In this document: positions 1 to 9,444 of the stretch, one piece after another | Numbering within the stretch: position 1 is the first letter of the stretch | Layout of the letters: every line of letters begins with the position of its first letter | Assembly (NCBI RefSeq): GCF_004403065.1 | Contig: NZ_SOHA01000032.1 | Location: 52,206 to 116,205, forward strand | From: Cryobacterium cryoconiti | GTDB taxonomy: Bacteria; Actinomycetota; Actinomycetes; Actinomycetales; Microbacteriaceae | Length of the DNA stretch: 64,000 bases | Direction of reading: 5' to 3' | Notes under the pieces: generated by a model | What the model was told of the DNA's origin: nothing | Databases searched by the model: none | The model's input: only the letters and a program-made list of their open reading frames with translations | Made by a program: the position numbers and the translations under genes

Positions 1-2
1 GG

Positions 3-179
3 GATGTGCTGATCAACGCCGGGCTGGAGCAGCCGCTCGTGTTGAAGGATGTGCCGAACGCCGACCTGGTGCAGCAGGTGCTGCACGATCTGATGGAGTC
101 CTCCCGCACCCTGATGGGCTCGCGGCGGCAGGAACAGGCGGCAAGCACCGGGGAGACCACGCGCTGGGGTTCCCGCTAA
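3..179 (+). CDS. PH-domain (bPH2/DUF304-like) protein, C-terminal end only
   Basis: The reading frame is open from the window edge and ends at TAA 177-179, giving about 58 residues. The readable stretch has a PVLV-strand pattern around 'PLVLKDVPNADLVQQVL' and a Ser/Arg-rich tail. That pattern (a glycine-rich turn, then a 'l.dVpn...vqq.i' helix) resembles the end of bacterial PH domains. In mycobacteria a PH-domain gene lies beside gtrA and purK, as here. The 5' part lies outside the window, so the family call leans on context. It converges on gtrA and the two genes overlap by 4 nt. Confidence 0.5.
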   Translation, partial: DVLINAGLEQPLVLKDVPNADLVQQVLHDLMESSRTLMGSRRQEQAASTGETTRWGSR

Positions 180-243
180 GCGCGTTGCGGATCCCGCTTT
201 GCGCGCTGGGGTTCCCGCTCCGCGCGCTGGGGTTCCCGCTCCG
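160..243. repeat. Four 21-bp tandem repeat units across two convergent gene ends
   Basis: Units lie at 160-180, 181-201, 202-222 and 223-243. Each begins CGCG and contains TTCCCGCT or a close variant. On the minus strand they encode repeats of 'EREPQRA' at the GtrA C-terminus. On the plus strand the first unit carries the stop codon of the PH-domain gene. Unit 2 is the most diverged. The 21-bp period keeps frame, so changes in copy number would alter the GtrA tail seven residues at a time. Confidence 0.9.
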
Positions 244-712
244 AGGCGGCCGCGGCCTTGCGCTTCGGGGAGAAGACCCAGTGCCGGTAGAGCACGAAGC
301 GGAAGGCTGAGCCGAGGAACAGGCCGATCACGTTCGAGGAAATGTTGTCGGCCAGCAGGCTGGTGTAGCCGAGCAGGTAGTGGCTGACCCAGAGGCAGGC
401 CAGGCCGATACCCATTCCGACCAGGCTGACGGCGAAGAACTCGACCCCCTCGCGCAGCGTGTGCGACTGACGGTTCGCGCCGAAGGTCCAGTACCGGTTG
501 CCGAGCCAATTCACCAGGATGGCCAGCGTGGTCGACACGACTTTGGCGTAGATCGGTCCGGCGTGCACCAGTTCCGGGTCGAAGACCGTCGTGCGCAGCA
601 GGTTGAAGACGGCGAAGTCCACGACGAAGCCGACCAGGCCGACGGCGCCGAACTTGCCGAGCTGGCTGGCGAAGGCCAACAGCCGTGCGGACGTGCGCGG
701 TGTACTCGGCAT
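176..712 (-). CDS. GtrA family membrane protein
   Basis: The product has 178 aa and four predicted membrane segments: about residues 19-37, 55-72, 92-112 and 122-142. The first begins 'KFGAVGLVGFVVDFAVFNLLR', a GtrA-family hallmark. GtrA-like proteins are thought to help move polyprenyl-phosphate-linked sugars across the membrane for surface-glycan modification. The C-terminus after about residue 150 is a basic low-complexity tail made by a 21-bp tandem repeat. The gene diverges from purK, the same arrangement as Rv3277/purK in M. tuberculosis. Family assignment is firm; the substrate is unknown. Confidence 0.9.
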   Translation of the reverse strand: MPSTPRTSARLLAFASQLGKFGAVGLVGFVVDFAVFNLLRTTVFDPELVHAGPIYAKVVSTTLAILVNWLGNRYWTFGANRQSHTLREGVEFFAVSLVGMGIGLACLWVSHYLLGYTSLLADNISSNVIGLFLGSAFRFVLYRHWVFSPKRKAAAASEREPQRAEREPQRAKRDPQRA

Positions 713-834
713 GCATCCCTCCGGATGATGGGCAAAGATAGAAGTCGAGAACCCGAGTCTACGGCGAGGCCCAGCCTGCCGCCTGAGAGAACCCGTACCG
801 GAGAATGACCGGTCGCAAGGATTGTGGTGGAGCG

Positions 835-1971
835 ATGAAGACGACTGTGGGCGTGATCGGCGGCGGCCAGCTGGCCAGGATGATGATTCCGGCGGCGGTG
901 AATCTGGGGATCGACATCCGGGTGCTCGCCGAGGACGAGGGCATGTCGGCCGATCTGGCGGCGGTGCAGGTCGGCGACTACCGCGACCGCGACGTGGTGC
1001 TGGCCTTCGCCGCCACGGTCGACGTCGTCACGTTCGACCACGAGCACGTTCCGCAGGAGATCCTGCGCGAGCTCGTGGCCCGGGGCGTGGCGGTGCATCC
1101 GGGGCCCGACGCCTTGCTGTACGCGCAGGACAAACTGCTGATGCGGCAGCGCCTGACCGAACTGGGCCTGCCCGTGCCCGACTGGGCGCGCGTGGAGAAC
1201 GCCGCCGAACTGGGCGTGTTCCTCGCCGCCCACAACAACCGGGCGGTCGTCAAGACGGCCCGCGGCGGCTACGACGGCAAGGGGGTGCGCCTGGTCACCC
1301 ACGACCACGAGGTGGACGACTGGTTCGCCGCGCTCGCCGAAGACGGCAACGGCGGTGCCCTCCTGGTGGAGGAGCTCGTCGAGTTCCGCCGCGAGCTGGC
1401 CCAGCTGGTCGCGCGCCGCCCGTCCGGGCAGATCGCCGTGTGGCCCGTGGTGGAGACCGTGCAGCAGGGCGGCGTCTGCGCCGAGGTCATCGCGCCCGCT
1501 CCGTCGTCCGAGGGCCGTCTGGCCCAGGCCGCGGCCGACATCGCCGTGCGCATCGCCGAGGGCATCGGTGCCACGGGCATGCTGGCCGTCGAACTGTTCG
1601 AGACGACGGATGAGCGCATCCTGGTCAATGAGCTGGCGATGCGCCCGCATAACAGCGGTCACTGGTCGATCGAAGGGTCGACGACGAGCCAGTTCGAGCA
1701 GCACCTCCGCGCCGTGCTCGACCTTCCGCTCGGCGCGACCGACACCCGGGACCCGTGGACCGTCATGGTCAACATCCTCGGGGGACCGGCCGAGGGTGCC
1801 CTCTCGGCGCGGTACCCGGCCGTGTTCGAGGCCTATCCGGCAGCCAAGGTGCACACCTACGGCAAGGATCCGCGGCCGGGCCGGAAGGTCGGTCATGTGA
1901 CCGTCGGCGGCGACGATCTTGACCTCGCCGCCTACCAGGCGCGCGCCGCAGCGGCAATCTTTCAGGACTGA
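835..1971 (+). CDS. purK: N5-carboxyaminoimidazole ribonucleotide synthase (PurK)
   Basis: This cytosolic ATP-grasp enzyme of purine synthesis makes N5-CAIR from AIR, bicarbonate and ATP. The 378-residue product opens with 'VGVIGGGQLARMM'. It has the ATP-grasp segments 'VVKTARGGYDGKGV' and 'VELFETTDERILVNELAMRPHNSGHW', the second holding the metal-binding Glu/Asn and the HNSGHW motif typical of PurK. I chose ATG 835 because GGTGGAG lies just upstream and the product starts at the Rossmann strand; an in-frame upstream start at 805 would add ten unlikely residues. purE follows 18 nt downstream. Confidence 0.97.
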   Translation: MKTTVGVIGGGQLARMMIPAAVNLGIDIRVLAEDEGMSADLAAVQVGDYRDRDVVLAFAATVDVVTFDHEHVPQEILRELVARGVAVHPGPDALLYAQDKLLMRQRLTELGLPVPDWARVENAAELGVFLAAHNNRAVVKTARGGYDGKGVRLVTHDHEVDDWFAALAEDGNGGALLVEELVEFRRELAQLVARRPSGQIAVWPVVETVQQGGVCAEVIAPAPSSEGRLAQAAADIAVRIAEGIGATGMLAVELFETTDERILVNELAMRPHNSGHWSIEGSTTSQFEQHLRAVLDLPLGATDTRDPWTVMVNILGGPAEGALSARYPAVFEAYPAAKVHTYGKDPRPGRKVGHVTVGGDDLDLAAYQARAAAAIFQD

Positions 1972-1989
1972 CCAAATAGGATCGAACCC

Positions 1990-2526
1990 GTGACAGACAA
2001 CCCTGTGCCCGATTCCGCCCCGCTGGAGGCCGCTCTGACGCCGCTTGTGGGCGTCGTGATGGGCTCCGATTCCGACTGGCCCGTGATGAGTGACGCCGCT
2101 CAGCTGCTGCGGGACTTCGGTGTGCCCTTCGAGGTGCAGGTCGTCTCGGCGCATCGCACCCCGCAGAAGATGATCGCCTACGGTCAGAGCGCCCACGCGC
2201 GCGGACTCCGCGTGATCATCGCCGGGGCCGGCGGCGCCGCCCACCTGCCCGGGATGCTCGCGGCCGTGACGACGCTGCCGGTGGTGGGTGTTCCCGTTCC
2301 GCTGGGCCGGCTCGACGGCCTGGACTCGCTGCTGTCCATCGTGCAGATGCCGGCCGGAGTGCCCGTGGCCACCGTCTCCATCGGGGGCGCGCGCAACGCC
2401 GGCCTGATCGCCGTCAAGGCCCTGGCCATCGCCGACGACTCCCTGCGGATCAAGCTGCTCGGCTATATGGAAATGCTCGCCGCCCAGGTCGAGCAGAAGA
2501 ACCTGGACCTCCAAGACAAATTATGA
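1990..2526 (+). CDS. purE: N5-CAIR mutase (class I PurE)
   Basis: PurE converts N5-CAIR to CAIR, the step after PurK. The 178-aa protein has the class I motifs '[10 protein letters not shown]', 'SAHRTP' (catalytic His) and '[11 protein letters not shown]'. It starts at GTG with AGGA about 9 nt upstream. Its TGA (2524-2526) overlaps the ATG of the LCP gene, so purK, purE and the LCP gene look translationally coupled in one operon. The extra 15 or so N-terminal residues are Pro/Ala-rich and outside the core fold. Confidence 0.97.
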   Translation: MTDNPVPDSAPLEAALTPLVGVVMGSDSDWPVMSDAAQLLRDFGVPFEVQVVSAHRTPQKMIAYGQSAHARGLRVIIAGAGGAAHLPGMLAAVTTLPVVGVPVPLGRLDGLDSLLSIVQMPAGVPVATVSIGGARNAGLIAVKALAIADDSLRIKLLGYMEMLAAQVEQKNLDLQDKL

Positions 2527-3884
2527 GTAGTGCACGCACGCCGATCCGGCATCCGGATGTCGGGTCCGCCTCGGTCATGACCCGCCGGGCCTGGTGGCTT
2601 GTGGTGCTCAATTTCGTGCTGCCCGGCTCCGCCCAGGTGCTGGCGGGCAACCGCCGGCTCGGCCGGTTCGGCCTGCGGACGACCTTCGCGCTGATCGCCT
2701 TCGCGGTCGTCGTCGGTGTCGCCTTCACGCTCTGGCCGGCGGTTGTGCTCACGGTCTTCACGAACTCGATCGGGCTGTGGGTGGCGGCGGCGCTGCTCGT
2801 TTTCCTCGGCGTCGTGTGGTCGATCCTCACCCTCGACACCCTCCGACTCGTGCGACTCGTGCGGGCCGGTCCCCGGGCCCGGCCCGTGATCGCCGCCTTC
2901 ACGACCGTGCTCATGGTCGGAGTGGTCGGCGCCGCCGGTTACGGCGCCTACCTGGCAACCACGACCAGCGGACTCCTGTCGTCGGTCTTCGTGGCCGGCC
3001 CGACCGAACCGCCCGTCGACGGCCGGTACAACATCCTGCTGCTCGGCGGCGACGCCGGCCCGGACCGTGACGGCCTGCGCCCGGACAGCATCTCCGTGGT
3101 CAGCATCGACGCCGACACCGGTCAGGCCAGCATGATCGGGCTGCCCCGCAACCTGGAGGACGTGCCGTTCTCGCCGGGTCCGCTCGCCGACCTGTACCCG
3201 GAGGGGTACGGCGCCATCGACGGCTGCGAGGTCTCCGCCTGCATGCTCAACTCGATCTACACCGAGGTCGAGCTGAAGAGCCCGGAGATGTACCCGGATG
3301 CGGTGGCCGACGGCAGCGAGCCGGGCATCGAGGGTATGCGTGACGCCGCCCAGGGCGTCACCGGCCTGACGATCCAGTACTACGTTCTGATCGACATGCA
3401 GGGTTTCTCCGACCTGGTGGATGCCCTCGGCGGCGTCGACATCAACGTCGACCACCGTGTGCCCGTGCACACCGACGAGACGTTCACCGAGGTGGCCTTC
3501 TGGTTCGAGCCCGGCATGCAGCACATGGACGGTTTCCACGCACTCTGGTACGCCCGCTCACGCCACGACACCAGCGACTACGACCGGATGGTGCGGCAGC
3601 GGCAGGTGCAGGAGGCGATCCTGGCCCAGGCGAGCCCCGCGAACGTGCTGACCAAGTTCCAGGCCGTGGCGTCCGCCGGAACCGAGGTCGTCAAGACTGA
3701 CATCCCCCAGGGCATGCTCGGTCACTTCACGCACCTCGCATCGAAGACGAAGGCGCTGCCGATCCAGTCGGTCGAACTGATCCCGGAGAACGACGTCGAC
3801 CCGGAGGATCCCGACTACGACGTCATCCGCAGCCTGATCGATGCCGCCCTGGCACCGCCCGCCACGGAGGAACCGGCCCCGTAA
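2523..3884 (+). CDS. LytR-CpsA-Psr (LCP) family glycopolymer transferase
   Basis: The protein has 453 aa. Four membrane segments lie within about the first 150 residues. The extracytoplasmic LCP domain begins at '[11 protein letters not shown]' (about residue 168) and includes '[26 protein letters not shown]', where conserved Asp and Arg bind polyprenyl pyrophosphate, and '[21 protein letters not shown]'. LCP enzymes transfer lipid-linked glycans to peptidoglycan. A four-TM N-terminus matches the Rv3267-like subgroup that lies beside rmlD/wbbL in mycobacteria. It probably ligates the rhamnose-containing polymer made by the neighbouring genes, which is inference from context. Confidence 0.92.
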   Translation: MSSARTPIRHPDVGSASVMTRRAWWLVVLNFVLPGSAQVLAGNRRLGRFGLRTTFALIAFAVVVGVAFTLWPAVVLTVFTNSIGLWVAAALLVFLGVVWSILTLDTLRLVRLVRAGPRARPVIAAFTTVLMVGVVGAAGYGAYLATTTSGLLSSVFVAGPTEPPVDGRYNILLLGGDAGPDRDGLRPDSISVVSIDADTGQASMIGLPRNLEDVPFSPGPLADLYPEGYGAIDGCEVSACMLNSIYTEVELKSPEMYPDAVADGSEPGIEGMRDAAQGVTGLTIQYYVLIDMQGFSDLVDALGGVDINVDHRVPVHTDETFTEVAFWFEPGMQHMDGFHALWYARSRHDTSDYDRMVRQRQVQEAILAQASPANVLTKFQAVASAGTEVVKTDIPQGMLGHFTHLASKTKALPIQSVELIPENDVDPEDPDYDVIRSLIDAALAPPATEEPAP

Positions 3885-3886
3885 GG

Positions 3887-3923
3887 CCGTGTCCTCGGCC
3901 CGCGCACTCGGCAGAGGGCACGG
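3887..3923. terminator. Candidate hairpin between convergent genes
   Basis: CCGTGTCCTC (3887-3896) can pair with GAGGGCACGG (3914-3923) with one G-U pair. It sits just after the LCP stop and before the convergent GT4 stop. No T-run follows, so termination is uncertain. Confidence 0.35.
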
Positions 3924-3943
3924 CTCCGGGGCACGGACTGTCG

Positions 3944-5089
3944 CTACAGGTCGGCGTGCAGGTGCCAGACCCGCTCGGCGGAATCCCGCCAGGTGAAGGC
4001 ACGCGCGCGGTCGTCCCCGACGATGCGCAGCCTTTTCGCCAGTGCAGTGTCGGTCAGCACCCGGTTCACGGCCGCGGCCAGTCGCTCGGGGTACCCGGCG
4101 GCATCCTTTCGTTCCACGGCCAGGCCGGCGTCGCCGGCGGCCTCGACCAGGGCCGGGGCGTCCGAGTGCACCACTGGGGTGCCCAGGTGGAACGCCTGGA
4201 TCATCGGGCCCGCGAAACCCTCTTCCAGGCTCGGGTAGACGAACACGGCCGCCCGTGCGATGACCACGGCCAGTTCCTCGTCGGTCAGTCCGTTCAGGGC
4301 GCGAACCCGGCCCCAGGGGAGGCCGGCCTCGTCGGCCACGGAGGCCAGATCGAGTTCACCCCAGGCGGAAGGCCCGAGCACGATCAGCGGCAGCTCCGGG
4401 CCCTCCGGCAGGCCGAGCGCCGTGATCAGGGCCGTGATGGCCTTGCGCGGCTCGAGCGTGCCGACAGCGACGATGTAGTCGGTCGGCAGCCCCAGTCGTT
4501 CCGCGATGATCTCCGTGGCGGACGAGTTCGACGGCAGACGCAGGCCGGTTCCGATGCCGCCGCCGATCACGCGCACGCGGTCTCCGAGGTCGATGATGTC
4601 CGCGAGCTGGTGGGCCACGGCGTGGCTGGGCACCACGATCGCATCCGCGTGTTTGTGCGCACGTTTGACCATGGCCTTGGTCCAGGCGACGGTGGTGGGG
4701 GTGAGTGCCTCCGGATGCGTCCAGGCCAGCACGTCGTGGATGGTCACGGCCACCTGGCTGCCGTCCTTGACGATGTCGTGCCGACGGAGCGGCGCCAGCA
4801 GCGACGGGGCGTGGATCATGCCCGACCCGGAGGCGTGGGCGATGCCCAGCTGCCAGGCCCGGGTCAGCTCACGCCGGGGGAGCGTGGTCGTGTGCAGGCT
4901 GCCCAGCCCCGGCAGGCTCGACTCGATCCGGGCGCAGTGCTCGGCCGGCGACGAGGACACGATTCCCTCGACGTCGCACCCGGCCGGAGCCGTCTCGATC
5001 AGCGCCCGGGTCAGTTCCTCGGTGTAGCGACCGATGCCGCCCGGGACCGGAGCGATCATCTGGTCCAGGACGACTCTCAGTGTGGTCAT
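3944..5089 (-). CDS. GT4 family glycosyltransferase
   Basis: The product has 381 aa and a GT-B fold. The N-terminal domain has the glycine-rich acceptor loop 'PVPGGIGRYTEEL'. The C-terminal donor domain has 'VAVGTLEPRKAITALI' and the catalytic 'VYPSLEEGFAGPMIQAFHLGTPVVHSDAPALVEAAGDAG' with the E-x7-E pattern. GT4 enzymes use nucleotide sugars at the cytoplasmic face. Its ATG overlaps the rmlD stop (ATGA), so it is the last gene of the rmlB-rmlD-GT operon and probably adds a sugar to the rhamnose polymer. Donor and acceptor cannot be read from the sequence. Confidence 0.9.
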   Translation of the reverse strand: MTTLRVVLDQMIAPVPGGIGRYTEELTRALIETAPAGCDVEGIVSSSPAEHCARIESSLPGLGSLHTTTLPRRELTRAWQLGIAHASGSGMIHAPSLLAPLRRHDIVKDGSQVAVTIHDVLAWTHPEALTPTTVAWTKAMVKRAHKHADAIVVPSHAVAHQLADIIDLGDRVRVIGGGIGTGLRLPSNSSATEIIAERLGLPTDYIVAVGTLEPRKAITALITALGLPEGPELPLIVLGPSAWGELDLASVADEAGLPWGRVRALNGLTDEELAVVIARAAVFVYPSLEEGFAGPMIQAFHLGTPVVHSDAPALVEAAGDAGLAVERKDAAGYPERLAAAVNRVLTDTALAKRLRIVGDDRARAFTWRDSAERVWHLHADL

Positions 5090-5940
5090 TTCTCTGTGAA
5101 GATCCCCTGCTCGGCTGCCGCGGCCAGCGCCTCGCGCCAGTCACGGATGGGGGACAAACCTGCGGCAGCCCAGGCGTCGTGGCCGAGCACCGAATAGGAG
5201 GGCCGCGGGGCCGGGCGCACGAACTGTGAGCTGTCGGTCGGGGTGACCCGCTCCGGATCGAGGCCGGCCGTGGCGAAGACGGCCCGGGCGAAGCCGAACC
5301 AGCTCGTCACGCCGGTGCTGGTTCCGTGGTAAATGCCGGCGGGGGCGCCGGAATCGAGCAGGGCGACGATCTGCGCCGCGAGGTCGGCGGTCCAGGTGGG
5401 CTGGCCGACCTGGTCGTCGACGACGCTCAGGGTGTCGCGGGCCGCGGCCAGTTTCAGCATGGTCTTGGGAAAGTTCGGGCCGTGCTGGCCGTAGAGCCAG
5501 GCCGTGCGCACGATGTAACTGCCTGCCTTGTGCTCCTGCAGCACGAATGCCTCGCCCGCGGCCTTGGTGCGGCCGTACGCGGAGATCGGGTCGATCTCCG
5601 CGGTCTCGGCGTAGGGCTCGGTGGCGCTGCCGTCGAAGACGTAGTCGGTCGAGACCTGCACGAGCTTCGCCCCGGTGGCGGATGCCGCCAGCGCCAGGTT
5701 CTGCGGGCCGGTCGCGTTGATCGCGTACGCGGCATCCTCGTTCGTCTCGGCGTCGTCCACCTTGGTGTACGCGGCCGCGTTGATCACGACGTCGTAGCCG
5801 GCGACCGCCGCCAGGACGGCGTCCCGGTCGGTGATGTCCAGTTCGGCGCGGTCGAACGCCGTGACGTCGCGGCCGGCGAGAGCCGCCTGCAGGTCGCGGC
5901 CGAGCATCCCGGCCGCGCCGGTGATCAGGTAGCGGGTCAT
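5086..5940 (-). CDS. rmlD: dTDP-4-dehydrorhamnose reductase (RmlD)
   Basis: RmlD performs the last step of dTDP-L-rhamnose synthesis, the NAD(P)H-dependent reduction of dTDP-4-keto-rhamnose. The 284-aa product begins 'MTRYLITGAAGMLGRDL' (Rossmann loop) and has 'QVSTDYVFDG' and the catalytic 'YGRTKAAGE' (YxxxK). The start at 5940 shares one base with the rmlB stop (TGATG). Longer in-frame starts would lie inside rmlB and precede the Rossmann fold with unrelated sequence. Confidence 0.96.
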   Translation of the reverse strand: MTRYLITGAAGMLGRDLQAALAGRDVTAFDRAELDITDRDAVLAAVAGYDVVINAAAYTKVDDAETNEDAAYAINATGPQNLALAASATGAKLVQVSTDYVFDGSATEPYAETAEIDPISAYGRTKAAGEAFVLQEHKAGSYIVRTAWLYGQHGPNFPKTMLKLAAARDTLSVVDDQVGQPTWTADLAAQIVALLDSGAPAGIYHGTSTGVTSWFGFARAVFATAGLDPERVTPTDSSQFVRPAPRPSYSVLGHDAWAAAGLSPIRDWREALAAAAEQGIFTEK

Positions 5941-6926
5941 CAGCTCAATGCCGCACGGGCCTTGAGCGGCTCCCACCAGGTGCGGTTGTCGCGGTACCAC
6001 TGCACGACATCCGCGAGCCCCTGCTCGAACGGCACGAGGGGCGCGTAGCCGAGTTCGGCCTGGATCTTCGAGATGTCCACGGAGTAGCGCAGGTCGTGAC
6101 CGAGACGGTCGGCGACCCGGTCGACGTAGGACCAGTCCTTGCCGGTCGACTCGAGCAGCATCTCGGTGAGCTCCTTGTTGGTCAGCTCGGTGCCGCCGCC
6201 GATGTTGTAGATCTCACCGGCGCGACCGCCGACGAGCACCATCGCGATGGCGCGGGTGTGGTCGTCCACGTGCAGCCAGTCACGGATGTTGTTGCCCTCG
6301 CCATAGAGGGGAACGTGCAGGTCGTCGATCAGGTTCGTGACGAAGAGCGGGATGACCTTCTCCGGGAAGTGGTACGGGCCATAGTTGTTCGAGCAGCGCG
6401 TGATCGAAATGTTCAGACCGTGCGTGCGGTGGTAGCTGCGGGCGAGCAGGTCGCTGCCGGCCTTGGAAGCCGAGTAGGGGGAGTTCGGCTCGAGCGCGCG
6501 CTCTTCGTTCCACGAGCCCTCGGCGATGGAGCCGTAGACCTCGTCGGTGGAGACGTGCACGAACCGGGCCAGGTTGTGGCGCAGGGCCGCGTCGAGCAGC
6601 TGCTGGGTGCCGAGAACGTTCGTCTCGACGAAGATCGACGCGTCGCGCACGGAGCGGTCCACGTGGGATTCGGCGGCGAAGTGCACGACCGCGTCAAGAG
6701 TGGGGAAGAGCTGGTCGAGCAGGGCGGCGTCACGGATGTCGCCGTGCACGAACGAGTACCGCGGGGACGCGGCGACCGGGGCCAGGTTCTCAAGGTTGCC
6801 CGAGTAGGTGAGGGCGTCGAGCACGACGACCTCGGCTCCTTCGAGGCCGGGGTAGGCGTCTTCGAGGGTGCGTCGAACGAAGTTCGAGCCGATGAAACCG
6901 GCTCCGCCGGTGACGAGGATCTTCAT
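5940..6926 (-). CDS. rmlB: dTDP-glucose 4,6-dehydratase (RmlB)
   Basis: RmlB makes dTDP-4-keto-6-deoxyglucose from dTDP-glucose using bound NAD. It has 328 aa, with 'MKILVTGGAGFIGSNFVRR' at the N-terminus, 'HVSTDEVYGS' (catalytic Asp-Glu) and 'YSASKAGSDLLARSY' (YxxxK). It is first in a minus-strand operon (rmlB, rmlD, GT4) and diverges from rmlC-rmlA with only 72 nt between them. No Shine-Dalgarno is visible before its ATG, so a leaderless mRNA is possible. Confidence 0.97.
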   Translation of the reverse strand: MKILVTGGAGFIGSNFVRRTLEDAYPGLEGAEVVVLDALTYSGNLENLAPVAASPRYSFVHGDIRDAALLDQLFPTLDAVVHFAAESHVDRSVRDASIFVETNVLGTQQLLDAALRHNLARFVHVSTDEVYGSIAEGSWNEERALEPNSPYSASKAGSDLLARSYHRTHGLNISITRCSNNYGPYHFPEKVIPLFVTNLIDDLHVPLYGEGNNIRDWLHVDDHTRAIAMVLVGGRAGEIYNIGGGTELTNKELTEMLLESTGKDWSYVDRVADRLGHDLRYSVDISKIQAELGYAPLVPFEQGLADVVQWYRDNRTWWEPLKARAALS

Positions 6927-6986
6927 ATGGAGGTAACCGTTCCGTTTGATGAAAGTGCCCCCGCGATTCTACCGGTAAGCGCTTGG

Positions 6987-6992
6987 TAGACT
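6987..6992 (+). promoter_or_regulatory. Candidate -10 box for leaderless rmlC
   Basis: TAGACT lies 6 nt upstream of the rmlC GTG, the spacing of actinobacterial leaderless genes. No good -35 is visible. Confidence 0.4.
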
Positions 6993-6998
6993 TCCCCG

Positions 6999-7607
6999 GT
7001 GAAGATCCGCGAACTCTCCATCCCCGATTCCTACGAAATCACTCCCAAGCAGTTTGGGGACGACCGGGGGGTTTTCCTCGAGTGGTACCGCTTCGACCGG
7101 CTCGAGGAGACGATCGGGCACCGCCTCGACATCGCCCAGGCCAACACGTCGGTGTCCAAGCGCGGTTCCGTGCGCGGCATCCACTTCGCCGACATCCCGC
7201 CGAGCCAGGCCAAGTACGTCACGGCCACCCACGGCGCGGTGCTGGACTTCGTCATCGACATCCGGGTGGGCTCCCCGACCTTCGGTCAGTGGGACAGCGT
7301 TCTGCTCGACGACACCGACCGACGTGCGATCTACATCGCCGAGGGCCTCGGCCACTGCTTCGTGGCGCTCACCGACAACGCCACGGTCAGCTACCTGGTG
7401 ACCGCACCCTTCAACCCCGGCCGCGAGCACGGCATCAACCCGCTCGACGCCGACATCGGCCTGGTCTTCCCGCCCGAAGCGGGCGAACTGCTCCTGTCCC
7501 CGAAGGACACGGATGCCCCGAGCCTGACCGAAGCCGCCGCCAGCGGCTTGCTGCCCACCTGGGCCGATGCCCGGGCGTTCTACACGTCCCTCAACGAAGG
7601 AAAGTGA
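6999..7607 (+). CDS. rmlC: dTDP-4-dehydrorhamnose 3,5-epimerase (RmlC)
   Basis: RmlC epimerises C3 and C5 of dTDP-4-keto-6-deoxyglucose. The 202-aa cupin keeps the family motifs '[19 protein letters not shown]' (catalytic His), '[12 protein letters not shown]', '[19 protein letters not shown]' (conserved Tyr) and a Pro/Gly-rich end. The GTG start has no clear Shine-Dalgarno and a TAGACT box 6 nt upstream, so it is probably leaderless. rmlA follows 2 nt after the stop. Confidence 0.95.
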   Translation: MKIRELSIPDSYEITPKQFGDDRGVFLEWYRFDRLEETIGHRLDIAQANTSVSKRGSVRGIHFADIPPSQAKYVTATHGAVLDFVIDIRVGSPTFGQWDSVLLDDTDRRAIYIAEGLGHCFVALTDNATVSYLVTAPFNPGREHGINPLDADIGLVFPPEAGELLLSPKDTDAPSLTEAAASGLLPTWADARAFYTSLNEGK

Positions 7608-7609
7608 CA

Positions 7610-8479
7610 ATGCGCGGAATCATCCTCGCCGGCGGCTCCGGCACCCGGCTGTGGCCCATCACCAAGGCCATCTCCAAACAGCTGATGCCCATCTACGACA
7701 AGCCGATGATCTACTACCCCCTGTCGACGCTGATGATGGCGGACATCAACGAGATCCTGATCATCACCACGCCCGAGTACAACGACCAGTTCCGGGCGCT
7801 GCTGGGCGACGGGTCTCACCTCGGACTGCGGATCGAGTACGCCTCCCAGCCGTCCCCGGACGGTCTCGCCCAGGCGTTCATCATCGGTGAGGAATTCATC
7901 GGGGACCAGAGCGTCGCTCTCGTGCTCGGCGACAACATCTTCCACGGCGCAGGTCTGGGTTCGGCCCTGCGCGGCAACGCCGACCTGGTCGGCGCCCGGA
8001 TCTTCGCCTACCACGTGAGCAATCCCACCGCCTACGGCGTAGTGGAATTCGACGACAGCATGACGGCGCTGTCGATCGAGGAGAAGCCGACGAAGCCGAA
8101 GAGCAACTACGCGGTTCCCGGCCTCTACTTCTACGACAATTCGGTCGTCGAGATCGCGAAGACCATCGAGCCCAGTGCGCGCGGCGAACTCGAGATCAGC
8201 ACCGTCAACGAGCGTTACCTCGCGCAGGGCAACCTGCACGTGCAGGTTCTCGACCGTGGCACCGCGTGGCTCGACACCGGCACATTCGAGTCGATGATGC
8301 AGGCGTCCGAGTACGTGCGCGTGATCGAAGACCGCCAGGGCTTCAAGGTCGGCTGCATCGAGGAGATCGCCTGGCGGGCCGGCTGGATCTCGAGCGCCGA
8401 GCTCGAAGCGCTGGCGGAGCCGCTGCAGAAGAGCGGCTACGGGCGTTACCTGACCGGGCTCATCGCCACGAACGAGTGA
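7610..8479 (+). CDS. rmlA: Glucose-1-phosphate thymidylyltransferase (RmlA)
   Basis: RmlA makes dTDP-glucose from glucose-1-phosphate and dTTP, the entry step of the rhamnose pathway. The 289-aa product starts '[22 protein letters not shown]', with '[19 protein letters not shown]' and 'VLGDNIFHG' (metal-binding Asp). ATG 7610 is chosen because GAAGGA lies 8 nt upstream and it begins exactly at the nucleotidyltransferase signature. With rmlB and rmlD just upstream, the whole dTDP-L-rhamnose pathway is encoded between 5.1 and 8.5 kb. Confidence 0.97.
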   Translation: MRGIILAGGSGTRLWPITKAISKQLMPIYDKPMIYYPLSTLMMADINEILIITTPEYNDQFRALLGDGSHLGLRIEYASQPSPDGLAQAFIIGEEFIGDQSVALVLGDNIFHGAGLGSALRGNADLVGARIFAYHVSNPTAYGVVEFDDSMTALSIEEKPTKPKSNYAVPGLYFYDNSVVEIAKTIEPSARGELEISTVNERYLAQGNLHVQVLDRGTAWLDTGTFESMMQASEYVRVIEDRQGFKVGCIEEIAWRAGWISSAELEALAEPLQKSGYGRYLTGLIATNE

Positions 8480-8493
8480 TCAGCGACTACTGA

Positions 8494-9366
8494 TCAGCCC
8501 AGACGGCCGGTGCGGGCCAGGACGCGGGCCCGCACCGACAGGCCGAGCTTGAGCGCCCAGCGCACGGGGGCCAGATAGGGCGCGGAATACTTCTTCTCCA
8601 GGTAGCGGTAGGCGCTGGCATGGTGGGCGCGCACCATCTTGCCCGACTCGGTGCTGGTCGAGTGCGCACCGGTGTGCACGACGGATGCCGCGGGAGTGTA
8701 GACGTTCGTCCACCCGGCCTTGCCCATCCGGTAACCCAGATCGACGTCTTCGAAGTACATGAAAAAGCCCTCGTCGAAACCGTTGAGCTCGTCGAACGCG
8801 GTGCGGCGCACGAGGAGACAGGCTCCGGACAGCCAGCCGACCGGGCGGCGCACGTCGGACCCCTCGCTCTCGGCCCGGTAGGAGCGGCTCCACGGGTTCG
8901 TCGGCCAGAGGCGGGCGAACAGTGCGTGTCCCACTCCGTTTCGGAGCGAGGGAAGCTGCCGACCCGACGGGTAGGTGGTGCCGTCGGCGTTCAGCACCCT
9001 CGGCCCGACCGAACCGACGAGGGGGTCAGCCGCAAGCTCTGCGAGCAGCGCGCTGGTTGCGCCATGGCCGAGCTCGACATCCGGATTCGAGATCAGGATC
9101 GAGGTGACGTGTGGGGGCAGGGACGCGATCGCCGCGTTGATGGCGCCGCCATAGCCCCGGTTCTCGCCGAGGGCGAGGAGACGAGCACCCTGCACTCGCG
9201 CGATTTCCGAGATGGCGTTGACGTCGGATGAGTGGTTGTCGGCCACGATCACATCAAGCTGGAGGTCTTCGCTCAGCCGCACAGAGTCGAGGAATTTCGG
9301 CAGGTGGGAGCTCGAATTGTAAGTAACTGTGACCACGGCCGTGGACTCGAGGAGAGGGTTAGACAT
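8494..9366 (-). CDS. wbbL: WbbL-like rhamnosyltransferase (GT2)
   Basis: The 290-aa GT-A enzyme begins 'AVVTVTYNSSSHLPKFL'. It has 'LISNPDVEL' and the hallmark 'WLSGACLLVRRTAFDELNGFDEGFFMYFEDVDLGYRM', typical of WbbL, which adds L-rhamnose to GlcNAc-PP-decaprenol in wall-linker synthesis. Its position beside the rml genes matches the mycobacterial wbbL1-rmlD order. The start is ATG 9366, 8 nt downstream of TATGCT (a -10 candidate); a TTG nine bases upstream is an alternative. The exact acceptor is inferred from the family. Confidence 0.8.
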   Translation of the reverse strand: MSNPLLESTAVVTVTYNSSSHLPKFLDSVRLSEDLQLDVIVADNHSSDVNAISEIARVQGARLLALGENRGYGGAINAAIASLPPHVTSILISNPDVELGHGATSALLAELAADPLVGSVGPRVLNADGTTYPSGRQLPSLRNGVGHALFARLWPTNPWSRSYRAESEGSDVRRPVGWLSGACLLVRRTAFDELNGFDEGFFMYFEDVDLGYRMGKAGWTNVYTPAASVVHTGAHSTSTESGKMVRAHHASAYRYLEKKYSAPYLAPVRWALKLGLSVRARVLARTGRLG

Positions 9367-9444
9367 CAGGATCAAGCATACTCAGTGCCCCTGGGGCCTG
9401 AATCGCCGCGGTTGTCGGCCGGGACCGGGTCGCCCCCGGGGCCG

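Noticed and set aside
511..2514. 667-aa minus-strand open frame over purK/purE
   Set aside because: It is the GC-rich antisense shadow of purK and purE, with low-complexity His/Gly/Arg content and no domain.
6927..6989. Small plus-strand ORF with GGAGGT between rmlB and rmlC
   Set aside because: The GGAGGT is inside the frame rather than before it. The 20-residue product has no support, and it lies in a 72-nt divergent promoter gap.
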